From CAWIVH01 sp963839475 (lineage in GTDB: Bacteria; Acidobacteriota; UBA6911): a DNA stretch of 64,000 nt. Numbering within the stretch: position 1 is the first letter of the stretch; each line of letters starts with the position of its first letter. Under the pieces are notes generated by a model. The model saw only the letters and a program-made list of their open reading frames with translations, was not told where the DNA came from and did no database searches. Shown here piece by piece: positions 27,477 to 35,580 of the stretch. Made by a program: the position numbers and the translations under genes. The stretch spans positions 62,001 through 126,000 of the forward strand of contig CAWIVH010000001.1 of the NCBI GenBank assembly GCA_963839475.1, given 5' to 3'.

Positions 27477-28547
27477 ATGCGGACCGGTGCCAGTTTCCGG
27501 CGGGTAAGGAGCAACTGTCCCTCGAAATCCCGCAGAATGGGGCCGAAAGTGCGGGAGCGGAGCCTCGACAGAGACCGACCAGCGGTCACGGTGACCGAAA
27601 TCACCGATCCCACGACTGCCAATCACGGCATCGAACTCATTGACCAGGATGCTGTGCAGCTGACATCGAAGCCGTTCCGAGCCAGGAGGGTGGTAGTGTG
27701 TCTCGAAGGCGGGGTGGTCGTCTACCAGTCGACCAACCATCGCATTCGGACGCGCACGAAGACACAGCAGGGACTGCTGGCCTACGTCACCTTCAGCCCC
27801 CGGGCGAAGGGGACTGTGAACGGGCTGCCCATCCGCCCCGAACTGCTGCTTGCCGTCGAGCCGGAAACCGAGGTGGTATTCGTCACCAACGCGGGGCACG
27901 AGAGCATTTCGATCCTGCTCCCTCCGGGGGACGTTCGCGCGCATCTAATTGCCCGACGCCGGGAGCAAGAATTCCGGATGCCGCGTGGCGTGGAGGCGCT
28001 GCGAGTCGAAACGACCATGGTCCGTCGGCTCTTCGACTGGGCGATACGGCTAGTGCGTAAGGCCGCACTCCAGTCCTCTCTATTCAATGGCCGGAAGGAG
28101 GCGAGGGCCGCCGCCCAGGTTGAGATGGTCGAGACGCTTCTGTCGACCCTCGGCGCGGCTAGGGACTTCGAGCCCACGCACGCCGACCAGGTGCATCAGA
28201 CTCAGACGTTCATCGTGAAGGCCGCCGAAGACTACGCCCTTTCGCACACGAATGATCACGTTTATGTCGGCGACCTTTGCCGAGCCGCCGCGACGAGTGA
28301 GCGCGCCCTGGAATACGCGTTCAAGAACGTCATTGGATTGACGCCAGTGGCTTACTTGACCCGGCTCAGACTGCATCGCGTGCGCCGGGCGCTCCTGGCA
28401 GCGACTCACGGATCGGCCACGGTCTCGGCTCTGGCGCTTGACTGGGGCTTTTGGCACTTCGGTGACTTCGCGCGCGCTTACAAGGACTGTTTCGGCGAGC
28501 TTCCCTCGGAGACTCTGCGACGAACACCAGGGGAAGCCAAGCGCTAG
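27477..28547 (+). CDS. AraC-family transcriptional regulator
   Basis: DNA-binding regulator of up to 356 residues. The C-terminal 110 residues form the AraC two-helix-turn-helix domain: VYVGDLCRAAATSERALEYAFKNVIGLTPVAYLTRLRLHRVRRAL, then the second HTH with ALDWGFWHFGDFARAYKDCFGELPSETLRR. The N-terminal part (PFRARRVVVCLEGGVVVYQS, LAYVTFSPRAKGTVNGLPI) is a sensor resembling EutR/ArcR-type domains. The frame is open far upstream, antisense to the arylsulfatase, so that part is not coding. ATG at 27477 or 27537 are possible starts; neither has a good ribosome site. It is divergent from the arylsulfatase/porin pair, a plausible target. Confidence 0.82.
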   Translation: MRTGASFRRVRSNCPSKSRRMGPKVRERSLDRDRPAVTVTEITDPTTANHGIELIDQDAVQLTSKPFRARRVVVCLEGGVVVYQSTNHRIRTRTKTQQGLLAYVTFSPRAKGTVNGLPIRPELLLAVEPETEVVFVTNAGHESISILLPPGDVRAHLIARRREQEFRMPRGVEALRVETTMVRRLFDWAIRLVRKAALQSSLFNGRKEARAAAQVEMVETLLSTLGAARDFEPTHADQVHQTQTFIVKAAEDYALSHTNDHVYVGDLCRAAATSERALEYAFKNVIGLTPVAYLTRLRLHRVRRALLAATHGSATVSALALDWGFWHFGDFARAYKDCFGELPSETLRRTPGEAKR

Positions 28548-28555
28548 GCTTCCCC
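28530..28555 (+). terminator. Terminator-like hairpin at AraC stop
   Basis: A perfect 9 bp stem (GGGGAAGCC / GGCTTCCCC) with an 8-base loop containing the stop codon region. A short T/C stretch follows but no clear T-run, so termination strength is uncertain. Confidence 0.6.
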
Positions 28556-29116
28556 TTCAGCAAGGTTGCCGCCCACGGAGAGTTCCTGCCGCGGCTACGC
28601 GGTTTATTGAGAATAGAAACTTGGACTAGCGCACGGCGGGAGTCATCCACCTGCAGCAAATACAGTAAAACCAATCAAACCGCTAGGTTACAAAGGCCGC
28701 AAAGGTTTTATTTATATATCTTTGCGGTCTTCGCGCCTTCGTGTTTCAATCTCTCGAGCGTTCCAAGTTTCCGGAGAGCGCTGGCTGCGGACCAGAACGT
28801 TGATCAGCTCAAGCCGACTATTCACGGTTGGCCCCAAGGTGGAGGCGACGGCCAACCGGGGAATCACGCTGCGCACCCAATCTTCAGCCGCCGCGGTATA
28901 GCGCCGCGAGAGCCAGCAAGAGCTTGTGGTCATTGACTTGCGTGACTCATTTGAAGAGAATTCCTTACTGGTATCAGCCTGAATGCCAGCTGGGCCGGGA
29001 GATTCACCACAGGCGCAGGATAACAAGTTTGCGGTCTATAATGGACCAGCCGTGCGTGTGTTGAGGGAGGCGATGCTGCATGCATTGGTGTGTCGCTGGC
29101 GTGAGAGCATAATTCG
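28548..29116. other. Intergenic with one dispersed repeat
   Basis: About 570 bases between AraC and the sensor kinase gene. Apart from the hairpin at the AraC stop and the repeat at 28692-28764, I see no supportable gene. A 104-codon minus-strand frame (28712-29026) has no familiar motif and crosses the repeat. Confidence 0.45.
28692..28764 (+). repeat. Dispersed intergenic repeat, copy B
   Basis: Partner of 10826-10894, 73 bases. It keeps the GCAAAG/CTTTGC hairpin and the identical 3' end, and has a slightly longer centre (CGGTCTTCGCG). The surrounding sequences are unrelated. Confidence 0.7.
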
Positions 29117-31186
29117 ATGTGCCTTGAAGACCGCAACCCATGCATTGAATTTGAAGATCGCCTTCGTTTCGAAACGCTGATCGCCGATCTTTCCTCGAAA
29201 TTCGTCGATCTGCCGGCTCAGGACGTGGACCGTGAGATCCTGGAGGCTCAGAGTCGTATTTGTGAAGCGCTCAGCCTGGATCTCGCGGGGTTATGGCAGT
29301 GGTCGGATGAAGACGGAGGAATCTTCAGACTCAGCCATTTGTTCGACGCCAAGGAAACGCATCCGCTTCCCGAACCGCTCAGAGCAAGAGATTCCTATCC
29401 CTGGTGTGAGCAGCAGATGCTGGCCGGACGGACCGTCATCCTAGCTTCGATGGAGGAGTTGCCCATCGAGGCTTCCGTCGATCTCGAAAGCAGTCGCCAA
29501 TCGGGTATCAAGTCCAGTCTGGTTATCCCGCTCTCGGTGGGAGGGAATCGGCCGATTGGTGCGCTGGCTTTCAACACGACGCAGAAGGAACGCCAATGGC
29601 CTGACGAGTTGGTAAAGCGGCTGCAGCTTGTGGCACAAATCTTCGCCAATGCCATTGCCAGGAAGCATACGGACCAGGAGTTGCGTGAAAGCGCGGAAAT
29701 AAACCGGGTCACCTTCGAGCAGGCCGCGGTGGGCATTGCCCACGTTGGAATCGACGGCCGCTGGCTGCGGGTCAACGACAGACTCTGCGCCATTGTCAGC
29801 TATCCGCGTGAGGAGCTGTTGCGGCGGACATTCCAGGACATCACTCACCCCGACGACCTCGAGAAAGACCTCGATTTATTGCAGCAGATGCTGTCCGGGA
29901 AGATCCAAACCTACTCGATGGAAAAACGTTACTTCCGCAAGGATCGTTCCCTGGTTTGGATCAACCTGAGCGTCTCGCTTGTGCGGAGCGCCTCGGGTGC
30001 GCCCCGCCATTTCATTTCCGTAGTCGAAGATATCACCGAACGGAAACAGGCGGAGGAGGCGTTTCGCGCTTCCGAGACCCGCCTTGCGGCGGCAGCCGAA
30101 TTGGCTTCTCTGGGATGCTACGAGGTGGACCTTGGCCGGCCCTTTATGTTCATCGATGACAGATTTCATCAGATCTGTGGTGTTGATCCGGGTCCGCACT
30201 CGGATCTGCGGCCCCTGCAGTTCTGGATGGATCATATATATCCCGACGATTACGCAAATGTTATGGAGGAGCGGCGAAAGCTGCATGAGGGCAGGGCCGA
30301 CCGGGTCACGGTCGAGTATCGATACCTGCTCCCGGGGGGCGAGCAAAAATGGATCCATCATGTGGCCGGCGCGGCAATACGCGATGCCAACGGCCAGGCA
30401 GTTCACACCTTCGGTGTGGTTCGTGATATCACCTCGCAGAGGAGGTCTGAGAGGGAGACCCTGGAATTGCGTGACAACCTGATGCATTTGTCGCGTGTAA
30501 ACACCCTGGGGGCTCTCTCGGGCTCGCTGGCCCATGAGCTAAACCAGCCCCTCGGTATCATCCTCAGCAATGCCCAGGCGGCGCAAGAGCTGCTTGCCCA
30601 GGAACCACCGGATCTTGCCGAGGTTCAGTCCATCCTTGCGGATATCGTGGCTGCGGATCGACGCGCCGGTGATGTCATCGTCAGACTGCGCGCCATGCTC
30701 AGGCGCGGACAGATGCCCATGCAGCCGCTTCAGCTCAACCAGGTCATTGAGGAAGTGCTTCATCTCACACGGTCCGACATGCTCGGGCGCGGCGTAACCG
30801 TGGTCCAGGACCTCGATCCGCGCCTGGCTCCGATTGAAGCTGATCGCGTACAGTTGCAGCAACTTATACTCAATTTAATGCTTAACGGTGCCGACGCCAT
30901 GTCCGCCAATCCGGCCGGCACACGCAGGCTCCACATCCGGACGATTGGGAACCAATCAAGGATTTTAGTCTCGATCAGGGATGAGGGCTGCGGGCTGACC
31001 GCAGATGCTGAGCTCCTTTTCCAGCCTTTCTATACGACCAAGACCCAGGGTCTGGGTCTGGGCCTGTCGATCTGCCGGTCCATCGTGGACGCCCACGGCG
31101 GCAGCCTCTGGGCCGAGCCCCACCCTGAGCGCGGCGCCGTTTTCCTCTTCGAACTGCCTGTAGCCGGGTCCGGGTACCATCGATGA
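29117..31186 (+). CDS. GAF-PAS-PAS sensor histidine kinase (FixL-like)
   Basis: Soluble sensor kinase of 689 residues with no membrane helix. In order: a GAF domain (about 20-190; RICEALSLDLAGLWQWSDE, SSLVIPLSVGGNRPIGALAF), PAS 1 (about 200-315; FEQAAVGIAHVGIDGRWLRVND to VEDITERKQAEE), PAS 2 (about 325-455; ending GVVRDITSQRRSE), the HisKA dimer domain with the phosphorylated His in GSLAHELNQPL, and HATPase (NLMLNGADAM, IRDEGCGL, GLGLGLSICRSIV). FixL-type kinases of this H-box group sense redox or small molecules through PAS. The gene overlaps the following response regulator by four bases (ATGA). Its GAF domain is clearly related to that of the kinase at 39989-42260. Confidence 0.93.
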   Translation: MCLEDRNPCIEFEDRLRFETLIADLSSKFVDLPAQDVDREILEAQSRICEALSLDLAGLWQWSDEDGGIFRLSHLFDAKETHPLPEPLRARDSYPWCEQQMLAGRTVILASMEELPIEASVDLESSRQSGIKSSLVIPLSVGGNRPIGALAFNTTQKERQWPDELVKRLQLVAQIFANAIARKHTDQELRESAEINRVTFEQAAVGIAHVGIDGRWLRVNDRLCAIVSYPREELLRRTFQDITHPDDLEKDLDLLQQMLSGKIQTYSMEKRYFRKDRSLVWINLSVSLVRSASGAPRHFISVVEDITERKQAEEAFRASETRLAAAAELASLGCYEVDLGRPFMFIDDRFHQICGVDPGPHSDLRPLQFWMDHIYPDDYANVMEERRKLHEGRADRVTVEYRYLLPGGEQKWIHHVAGAAIRDANGQAVHTFGVVRDITSQRRSERETLELRDNLMHLSRVNTLGALSGSLAHELNQPLGIILSNAQAAQELLAQEPPDLAEVQSILADIVAADRRAGDVIVRLRAMLRRGQMPMQPLQLNQVIEEVLHLTRSDMLGRGVTVVQDLDPRLAPIEADRVQLQQLILNLMLNGADAMSANPAGTRRLHIRTIGNQSRILVSIRDEGCGLTADAELLFQPFYTTKTQGLGLGLSICRSIVDAHGGSLWAEPHPERGAVFLFELPVAGSGYHR

Positions 31187-31800
31187 GCTCCCCAAGCGGC
31201 ATCGTATACGTCGTCGACGACGAGCCGGAGATGGTCAAGGCGCTCACACGCCTGCTGCGCGCCAGGCGGTTCGAAGTGCTCGGTTTCACTTCCGCGCGCG
31301 CTTTCCTGGAATCGCACCGGCCGGACAACCAGGCGTGTCTCGTTCTGGACGTGGAGATGCCGGAGCTGGACGGCATGGAGCTGCAGCGGCAGCTTGCGCA
31401 CCAGGGAATTCTCATCCCCATCATCTTTCTTACCGGTCATGGTGACATTCCCATGAGCGTGAGGGCGATCAAGGCAGGCGCGACCGATTTCCTGACCAAG
31501 CCGGTCGACGCTGACGCTCTGGCCGGAGCCGTGAGGACCGCACTGCAGATCGCCGGGAGCCGGCGCCAGGCGTCCGCCGAGATCGAGGCGCTGCAGACCC
31601 GCCTGGCCAGCCTTACCCCGCGACAGCGTGAGGTGATGGCGCACATCGTCTCCGGGCAGCTCAACAAGCAGGTAGCGTTTGACCTCGGCACAGGAGAGCA
31701 GAATATCAAGCTGCACCGCGCGCAGATCATGCGCAAGATGGGCGCCGGCTCGCTCGCGGATCTCGTGCGCATGGCCGAGCGGCTCGGCATGGGAAAATAG
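31183..31800 (+). CDS. FixJ-type response regulator
   Basis: Response regulator of 205 residues: receiver domain (about 5-120) with the acidic pair in VVDDEPEM, phosphorylation Asp 56 in LVLDVEMPELDG and the Lys in FLTKPVD, then a LuxR/FixJ helix-turn-helix (about 140-200; LTPRQREVMAHIVSGQLNKQVAFDLG). The start ATG overlaps the kinase stop (ATGA), so it is the cognate partner. Targets cannot be read from the window; the nearest plus-strand genes are the orphan receiver and the DszB-like gene. Confidence 0.94.
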   Translation: MSSPSGIVYVVDDEPEMVKALTRLLRARRFEVLGFTSARAFLESHRPDNQACLVLDVEMPELDGMELQRQLAHQGILIPIIFLTGHGDIPMSVRAIKAGATDFLTKPVDADALAGAVRTALQIAGSRRQASAEIEALQTRLASLTPRQREVMAHIVSGQLNKQVAFDLGTGEQNIKLHRAQIMRKMGAGSLADLVRMAERLGMGK

Positions 31801-32043
31801 AAAAAACCTCGCCCTCAGTTCCCCCTCTTATTTCAATTCAAAGCTACGGCTTCCGGCCGTGCGACCCCGACAGGCGCCGCCATTCCGGCAGGCCGTGGGT
31901 GGCACAAAACTCGGCGGGTCAAGTGCGATGAATCCTGCAGCTCGACGACGGAATCGGCGTCGAACTCGCTATCGGCAAAGGAATTGAGCCCTGAAGGGCG
32001 ACAGGATCGTTCTTCCGCTATTTTGGAAACCCAGCTCGGAGTT

Positions 32044-32334
32044 TCAAGCAGCCCATGGCTTGATTCTGGCCAAAGTCTTGGCAAGAGAATCCTTAACTTT
32101 GGCGGCTTCGTAATCCATCTGCAAACCGATCCAGAATCCTTCGGACATGTTGAAAAATCGTGACAAGCGGAGACCCGTATCGGCAGTTACCGCTCTCACT
32201 CCGGCTACGATTTCACCAATACGCCGTTGGGACACACCGATTTCCTTGGCCAGCCTGTATTGCGTGATGCCGAGGGGTTTCAGGAATTCCTCCAGCAATA
32301 TTTCACCCGGATGCGGGTAAGGAACCTTGCGCAT
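32044..32334 (-). CDS. higA: HigA-family antitoxin
   Basis: Antitoxin of 96 residues with an XRE helix-turn-helix: HPGEILLEEFLKPLGITQYRLAKEIGVSQRRIGEIVAGVRAVTADTGLRLSRFF is the standard HigA (VapI-like) signature, followed by GFWIGLQMDYE. GGAGGGA precedes the ATG. It lies 12 bases downstream of the toxin gene, in the toxin-first order typical of higBA. It should bind HigB and repress its own promoter. Confidence 0.94.
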   Translation of the reverse strand: MRKVPYPHPGEILLEEFLKPLGITQYRLAKEIGVSQRRIGEIVAGVRAVTADTGLRLSRFFNMSEGFWIGLQMDYEAAKVKDSLAKTLARIKPWAA

Positions 32335-32346
32335 GTCGTCCCTCCG

Positions 32347-32628
32347 TCAATGGTAATCCACGATCTCAACATTCCTCGGACCCTCTTCCGTCCACATAAA
32401 GCACACCCGGAACCGATCGTTTATGCGGATGCCGTGTTGCCCGGATCGGCTGCCCTTTAGGGCTTCCAGCCGGTTGCCCGGTGGAATCTGCAGGTCTGCG
32501 AGTCTCCCCGCGCGATGGAGCATCGCCAGTTCGCGCATGGCTACAGACTCAATGGTCGCAAAACCCCTGACACGATGACCTTCGAACAGACGTTGGGTAT
32601 GCGCACACTTGAACGAGAGTATCGGCAC
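32347..32628 (-). CDS. higB: HigB-family (RelE superfamily) toxin
   Basis: Toxin of 93 residues, a ribosome-dependent mRNA interferase by family. The body shows LFEGHRVRGFATIESVAMRELAMLH, LADLQIPPGNRLEALKG, GQHGIRINDRFRVCFMW and VEIVDYH with the C-terminal His, all as in HigB. The best start is a GTG at 32628 (PILSFK then follows), since HigB proteins begin with an I-x-S/T-F-x strand. It is the first gene of the pair. Confidence 0.92.
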   Translation of the reverse strand: MPILSFKCAHTQRLFEGHRVRGFATIESVAMRELAMLHRAGRLADLQIPPGNRLEALKGSRSGQHGIRINDRFRVCFMWTEEGPRNVEIVDYH

Positions 32629-32994
32629 CGATCGATAATACCGTGATGCGTTAGTATTGGCAACCGTTAGTATCGCTGGATGGGCAGGCCATAAGCATCC
32701 ATGGATACTGAAAAGGGTGCAGCCATTCTGTCGCCCCTGCTGGGTCTTCCGTTGATTGGATCAGCATACCCCGGGCTGCGCTTCGCAAGCCCGTGATTCC
32801 CGAGTCACAGGCTATTCAATCCGACCCCGACAGTAGCTTCGATTCGCCCTGCTCTGCGCGGCAAGCCAAAGCTCCTGCTTCCGGCCGTGGTCGGTTACTG
32901 CCCGAGGTGCGAGGAATTCTCACCACCCATCTCAGCGGACTACACCAAGGTCTAGTAGCGGAGCACCCTCCGTCTGCCCTAGCCTTACGATGCG
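32629..32994. other. Intergenic between higBA and the orphan receiver
   Basis: About 365 bases separating divergent genes. I see no gene, strong hairpin or repeat. It should carry the higBA promoter and operator. Confidence 0.4.
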
Positions 32995-33378
32995 ATGCCG
33001 ACAGACCAACCAGTGATAGCGGTGCTTGATGACGAGCCGGAAATGAGGAAGGCGCTTCGCCGGCTGCTCGCCTGCCGCGGGTTCCATACCGAGGAGTATG
33101 GGTGCGGGGAGGACTTTCTTGCCTCCTTGCGCTCCCAGCCCTTGGGATGTGTGTTGCTGGATCTTCAGTTGCCGGGACTCAGCGGCTTCGAGGTGCTGGA
33201 TGCCCTCAGGGTCCGGCAGATTGCCGTGCCGGTCATCGTCATCACCGCTCATGATGAGCCAGGTATTCATGAGCGGGTTCGCGCACTGGGAGCTTCCGCC
33301 TATCTGAAGAAACCGGTGGACCGGGATGTACTGTTTTCGGTCATCGCGGAAACTATGGCCGGTAAACAGGAAAAATGA
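32995..33378 (+). CDS. Stand-alone response-regulator receiver
   Basis: Receiver domain only, 127 residues: acidic pocket VLDDEPEM, phosphorylation Asp 56 in LLDLQLPGLSG, conserved Thr in VIVITAHDE and Lys in YLKKPVD, so it should be phosphorylatable. No output domain follows. It resembles the receiver of the FixJ regulator just upstream and may compete for its kinase or act on a partner. A truncated relative lies at 34964-35050. It ends 120 bases before the DszB-like gene on the same strand. Confidence 0.88.
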   Translation: MPTDQPVIAVLDDEPEMRKALRRLLACRGFHTEEYGCGEDFLASLRSQPLGCVLLDLQLPGLSGFEVLDALRVRQIAVPVIVITAHDEPGIHERVRALGASAYLKKPVDRDVLFSVIAETMAGKQEK

Positions 33379-33498
33379 CAGAAAGGCAAGCGAAGGGGGA
33401 AGCCGACAATTCCTATTTGTGGCCGGGCTTGAGTGCAAACAATCTGCCATCACCGCCGGTCCGGTGATGGGAAGTCACTTCAAAGGAGAAACGTGATC

Positions 33499-34743
33499 AT
33501 GGTTGATAAAACAAAAAAGAGCGGAGATGCGACGGCATGTTCTCCGGGGGACCTCTCAAAGACGAAAATCCGAGAGACGACGTTCGAAAACACAAAACTG
33601 AATACCGTGAAGTTGAATTGGAAAGAGGTGTACTACACGAATTGCCCACTCGTATCCGCCAGCAACGTCGATCAGGAGCTGGGTTGGACCCGGGAAGAGT
33701 TCAAGAAGATTGGGGTGAAGTACGCCTTCATGCGCTCCGTCCGCGAGAACGACTGGTATCCGCACTACATCCACAACCTTGACAACCTCATCCGCTTCGG
33801 CGGTTTGTTCCCTCCCGTCCACGTTCATGCGGACATCCGCCGGACCAGGCTCCTGGGGGTGACGCACGCACCCCGCGAGGGTGGCGTCATGATGGTACGC
33901 GCCAAGGACGACATCTACCGGATGACCGAGCTGAAAGGCAAGAAGATAGGCCTCTCGAAGAGCTTGAACAGGATCAAGAACGACTGGTGGCGTATTCAGG
34001 AGCATCAAGGTATCGAATTGATGCTCAGGATGAATGGCATGAGCCTGAATGACGTGCAGATCGTGGAGTTCCCCTACGCGGACGACTGGTACAACAATCC
34101 CAAGATGTTGGATCCGATGGAAAATCCATCCGAATTGTGGCTTAAACGTGACCACAAGCATGACCTGGCATTTCGTCCGCTGGAGACGGCGCTGGAAAAG
34201 GGCGTCATCGATGCACTGTACTGTCAAAGCAAAGTGCTGAGTGTTCTCGCAGAGGCCACCGGCAACTTCGTGTCGATTGAGGATTTGTCCAAGTACCCGG
34301 ACTGGCGCCTGCAGGTGGCCAACATCCCGGCCGCGATCACGTGCAGCGATGTGATGGCCGAGAAGCACCCCGAACTCGCCGTCACTTTCATGAAAGGCAT
34401 GATCAAGGTGGGCCGTTGGGCCAACCAACACAAGCATGCCGCGGCCGCAATCCTCGACAAGCAGACGTTCTACCTGGACGTCGAGGACACGTATCGGGGC
34501 ATCGAGCACATCGACATGGTGCCCAACCTTTCGCCCCAGAACCTGGCCTCCGTCGAGATCGGGAAGAACTTCATGCTGAGCCACGGCTACATCAAGAACG
34601 ACTTCGACGTGAAAGCGTGGGCAGCACCCGAGTTCCTCGAACAGGCGGCGAAGGAACTGCTCGAGGAACAGTGGAAAAAGGTGACTTCGGCCAAACTTCC
34701 CGAAACGACCAAGCTGCTGGCAGAAACGAAACGGATTGGCTAG
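33499..34743 (+). CDS. DszB-like (sulfinate desulfinase family) protein
   Basis: Protein of 414 residues resembling 2'-hydroxybiphenyl-2-sulfinate desulfinase (DszB), which releases sulfite from an aryl sulfinate. It has the periplasmic-binding-protein-like fold but no signal peptide, as DszB. Matches: YTNCP with Cys 49 (DszB Cys 27), His 89 exactly ten residues before Arg 99 of RFGG (DszB His 60 / Arg 70), then PP-x-H and RTRLLGVT, MMVRAKDDI, LKGKKIGLS, GVIDALYC and a final WAAPEFL. It is about 50 residues longer than DszB. AAAGGAG precedes the ATG. A terminator-like hairpin follows. Dsz A/C partners are absent, so the substrate may be another sulfinate or the protein may be a non-enzymatic relative such as an NMT1/ThiY-like protein. 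Confidence 0.72.
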   Translation: MVDKTKKSGDATACSPGDLSKTKIRETTFENTKLNTVKLNWKEVYYTNCPLVSASNVDQELGWTREEFKKIGVKYAFMRSVRENDWYPHYIHNLDNLIRFGGLFPPVHVHADIRRTRLLGVTHAPREGGVMMVRAKDDIYRMTELKGKKIGLSKSLNRIKNDWWRIQEHQGIELMLRMNGMSLNDVQIVEFPYADDWYNNPKMLDPMENPSELWLKRDHKHDLAFRPLETALEKGVIDALYCQSKVLSVLAEATGNFVSIEDLSKYPDWRLQVANIPAAITCSDVMAEKHPELAVTFMKGMIKVGRWANQHKHAAAAILDKQTFYLDVEDTYRGIEHIDMVPNLSPQNLASVEIGKNFMLSHGYIKNDFDVKAWAAPEFLEQAAKELLEEQWKKVTSAKLPETTKLLAETKRIG

Positions 34744-34817
34744 CCGGCAGAATGCTGAGACTACGATCCGGCAGACAGGAAATGCTGTGCCGGAATCGTT
34801 GGTTTACAATGCCAGCG

Positions 34818-34841
34818 GCGCCCTCCCGATCGGGAGGGCGC
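34818..34841 (+). terminator. GC-rich perfect palindrome after the DszB-like gene
   Basis: A 24-base perfect inverted repeat (10 bp stem GGCGCCCTCC-type around a GATC centre), 75 bases after the stop. It is stable enough to act as a terminator, but no T-run follows. Confidence 0.6.
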
Positions 34842-34963
34842 TGCCCTGGAGTCTATACATTTGCCCCACTCGCGTTGCCGATGGAAGCTGCAGGACCTGT
34901 TTACGCCGATCCAGTAACGGGCGCTTCCGCATTGTCATGGCCGCTATATCGGAGTAGCCGCCG

Positions 34964-35050
34964 ATGATAAAGGCACAGGCAGGCGCTGCCGTGCTTGATG
35001 AAGAACTGGAAATGCGGAAGGCGCTTCGCCGGTTGCTGTGCTTGCTGTGA
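34964..35050 (+). pseudogene. Truncated receiver-domain fragment
   Basis: A 28-codon piece, ATG to TGA, that matches the start of the receiver gene at 32995: AVLDEELEMRKALRRLL against AVLDDEPEMRKALRRLL, with strong DNA similarity. The second Asp of the acidic pair is changed to Glu and everything after helix 1 is gone. It is a recent partial copy rather than an independent gene. Confidence 0.85.
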
Positions 35051-35095
35051 TTCAGACACTGGATGAGACGAAGTTCCTGAAAAACCAATGCAGGC

Positions 35096-35122
35096 CACGG
35101 ATTTCACGGATTTCACGGATTC
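35096..35122 (+). repeat. Three tandem copies of a 9-mer
   Basis: CACGGATTT, CACGGATTT and CACGGATTC in a row. CCACGGATTTCACGGAT strings of this type are frequent in intergenic regions of environmental genomes. No function is known to me. Confidence 0.65.
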
Positions 35123-35242
35123 TCGATCCAAACTTATGTTGGGTCGGCCTTTGGCCATGGTCATTGACCCAACAGGCGCCGGAAAACGCCGGCAAGCGGG
35201 GCATAGGATCAATCTAAGCCCAACTCTAATACTGGAGAAATT

Positions 35243-35517
35243 ATGAACGTCATCATCGTTGGCGGCGTGGCAGGCGGCGCGTCGTGCGCAGCGCGCCTGC
35301 GCAGGTTGGATGAGAAGGCCGAGATCCTCATGGTGGAGCGCGGACCGTTCGTTTCCTATGCGAACTGCCCCGCGACCGCGAGATCCACGTCATCTGCCGC
35401 TCTGCCCAGCGCGCCTACTACACGACGCGCATCCTTTTGCAGAACGGATTCAAAGCCCGAAATATCTCCGGCGGCATGCTGTCACGCGCAATGCGGGCCA
35501 TCGCTGAAATGAAATGA
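35243..35517 (+). pseudogene. CoA-disulfide reductase with large internal deletion
   Basis: The first 45 codons are the FAD-binding start of a CoA-disulfide reductase-type flavoprotein (VIIVGGVAGGASCAARLRRL, then VSYANC with the redox Cys). The sequence then jumps, in another frame, to the C-terminal rhodanese domain of the same enzyme class (RDREIHVICRSAQRAYYTTRIL, then FKARNISGGMLSRAMRA). Everything between, normally over 400 residues, is missing, and the junction near 35372 is out of frame. The remaining 89-codon open frame makes no sensible protein. The ancestral enzyme reduced CoA disulfide or polysulfide, consistent with the sulfur genes nearby. Confidence 0.88.
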
Positions 35518-35580
35518 TGGAGGGCTCTTTATGCGAAAAACTCGGACAACAACGCCGGTTCGTCTGAAAGGAAACAGACC

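Larger units (their letters stand above)
34744..35242. other. Intergenic with a receiver fragment and short tandem repeat
   Basis: About 500 bases between the DszB-like gene and the CoA-disulfide reductase relic. It holds the palindrome at 34818-34841, the receiver fragment at 34964-35050 and the 9-base tandem repeat at 35096-35122. No intact gene is seen. Confidence 0.6.

Noticed and set aside
33499..34743. Reading the DszB-like protein as an ABC sulfonate-binding protein
   Set aside because: There is no signal peptide or lipobox, no permease or ATPase next to it, and the DszB catalytic residues are present.
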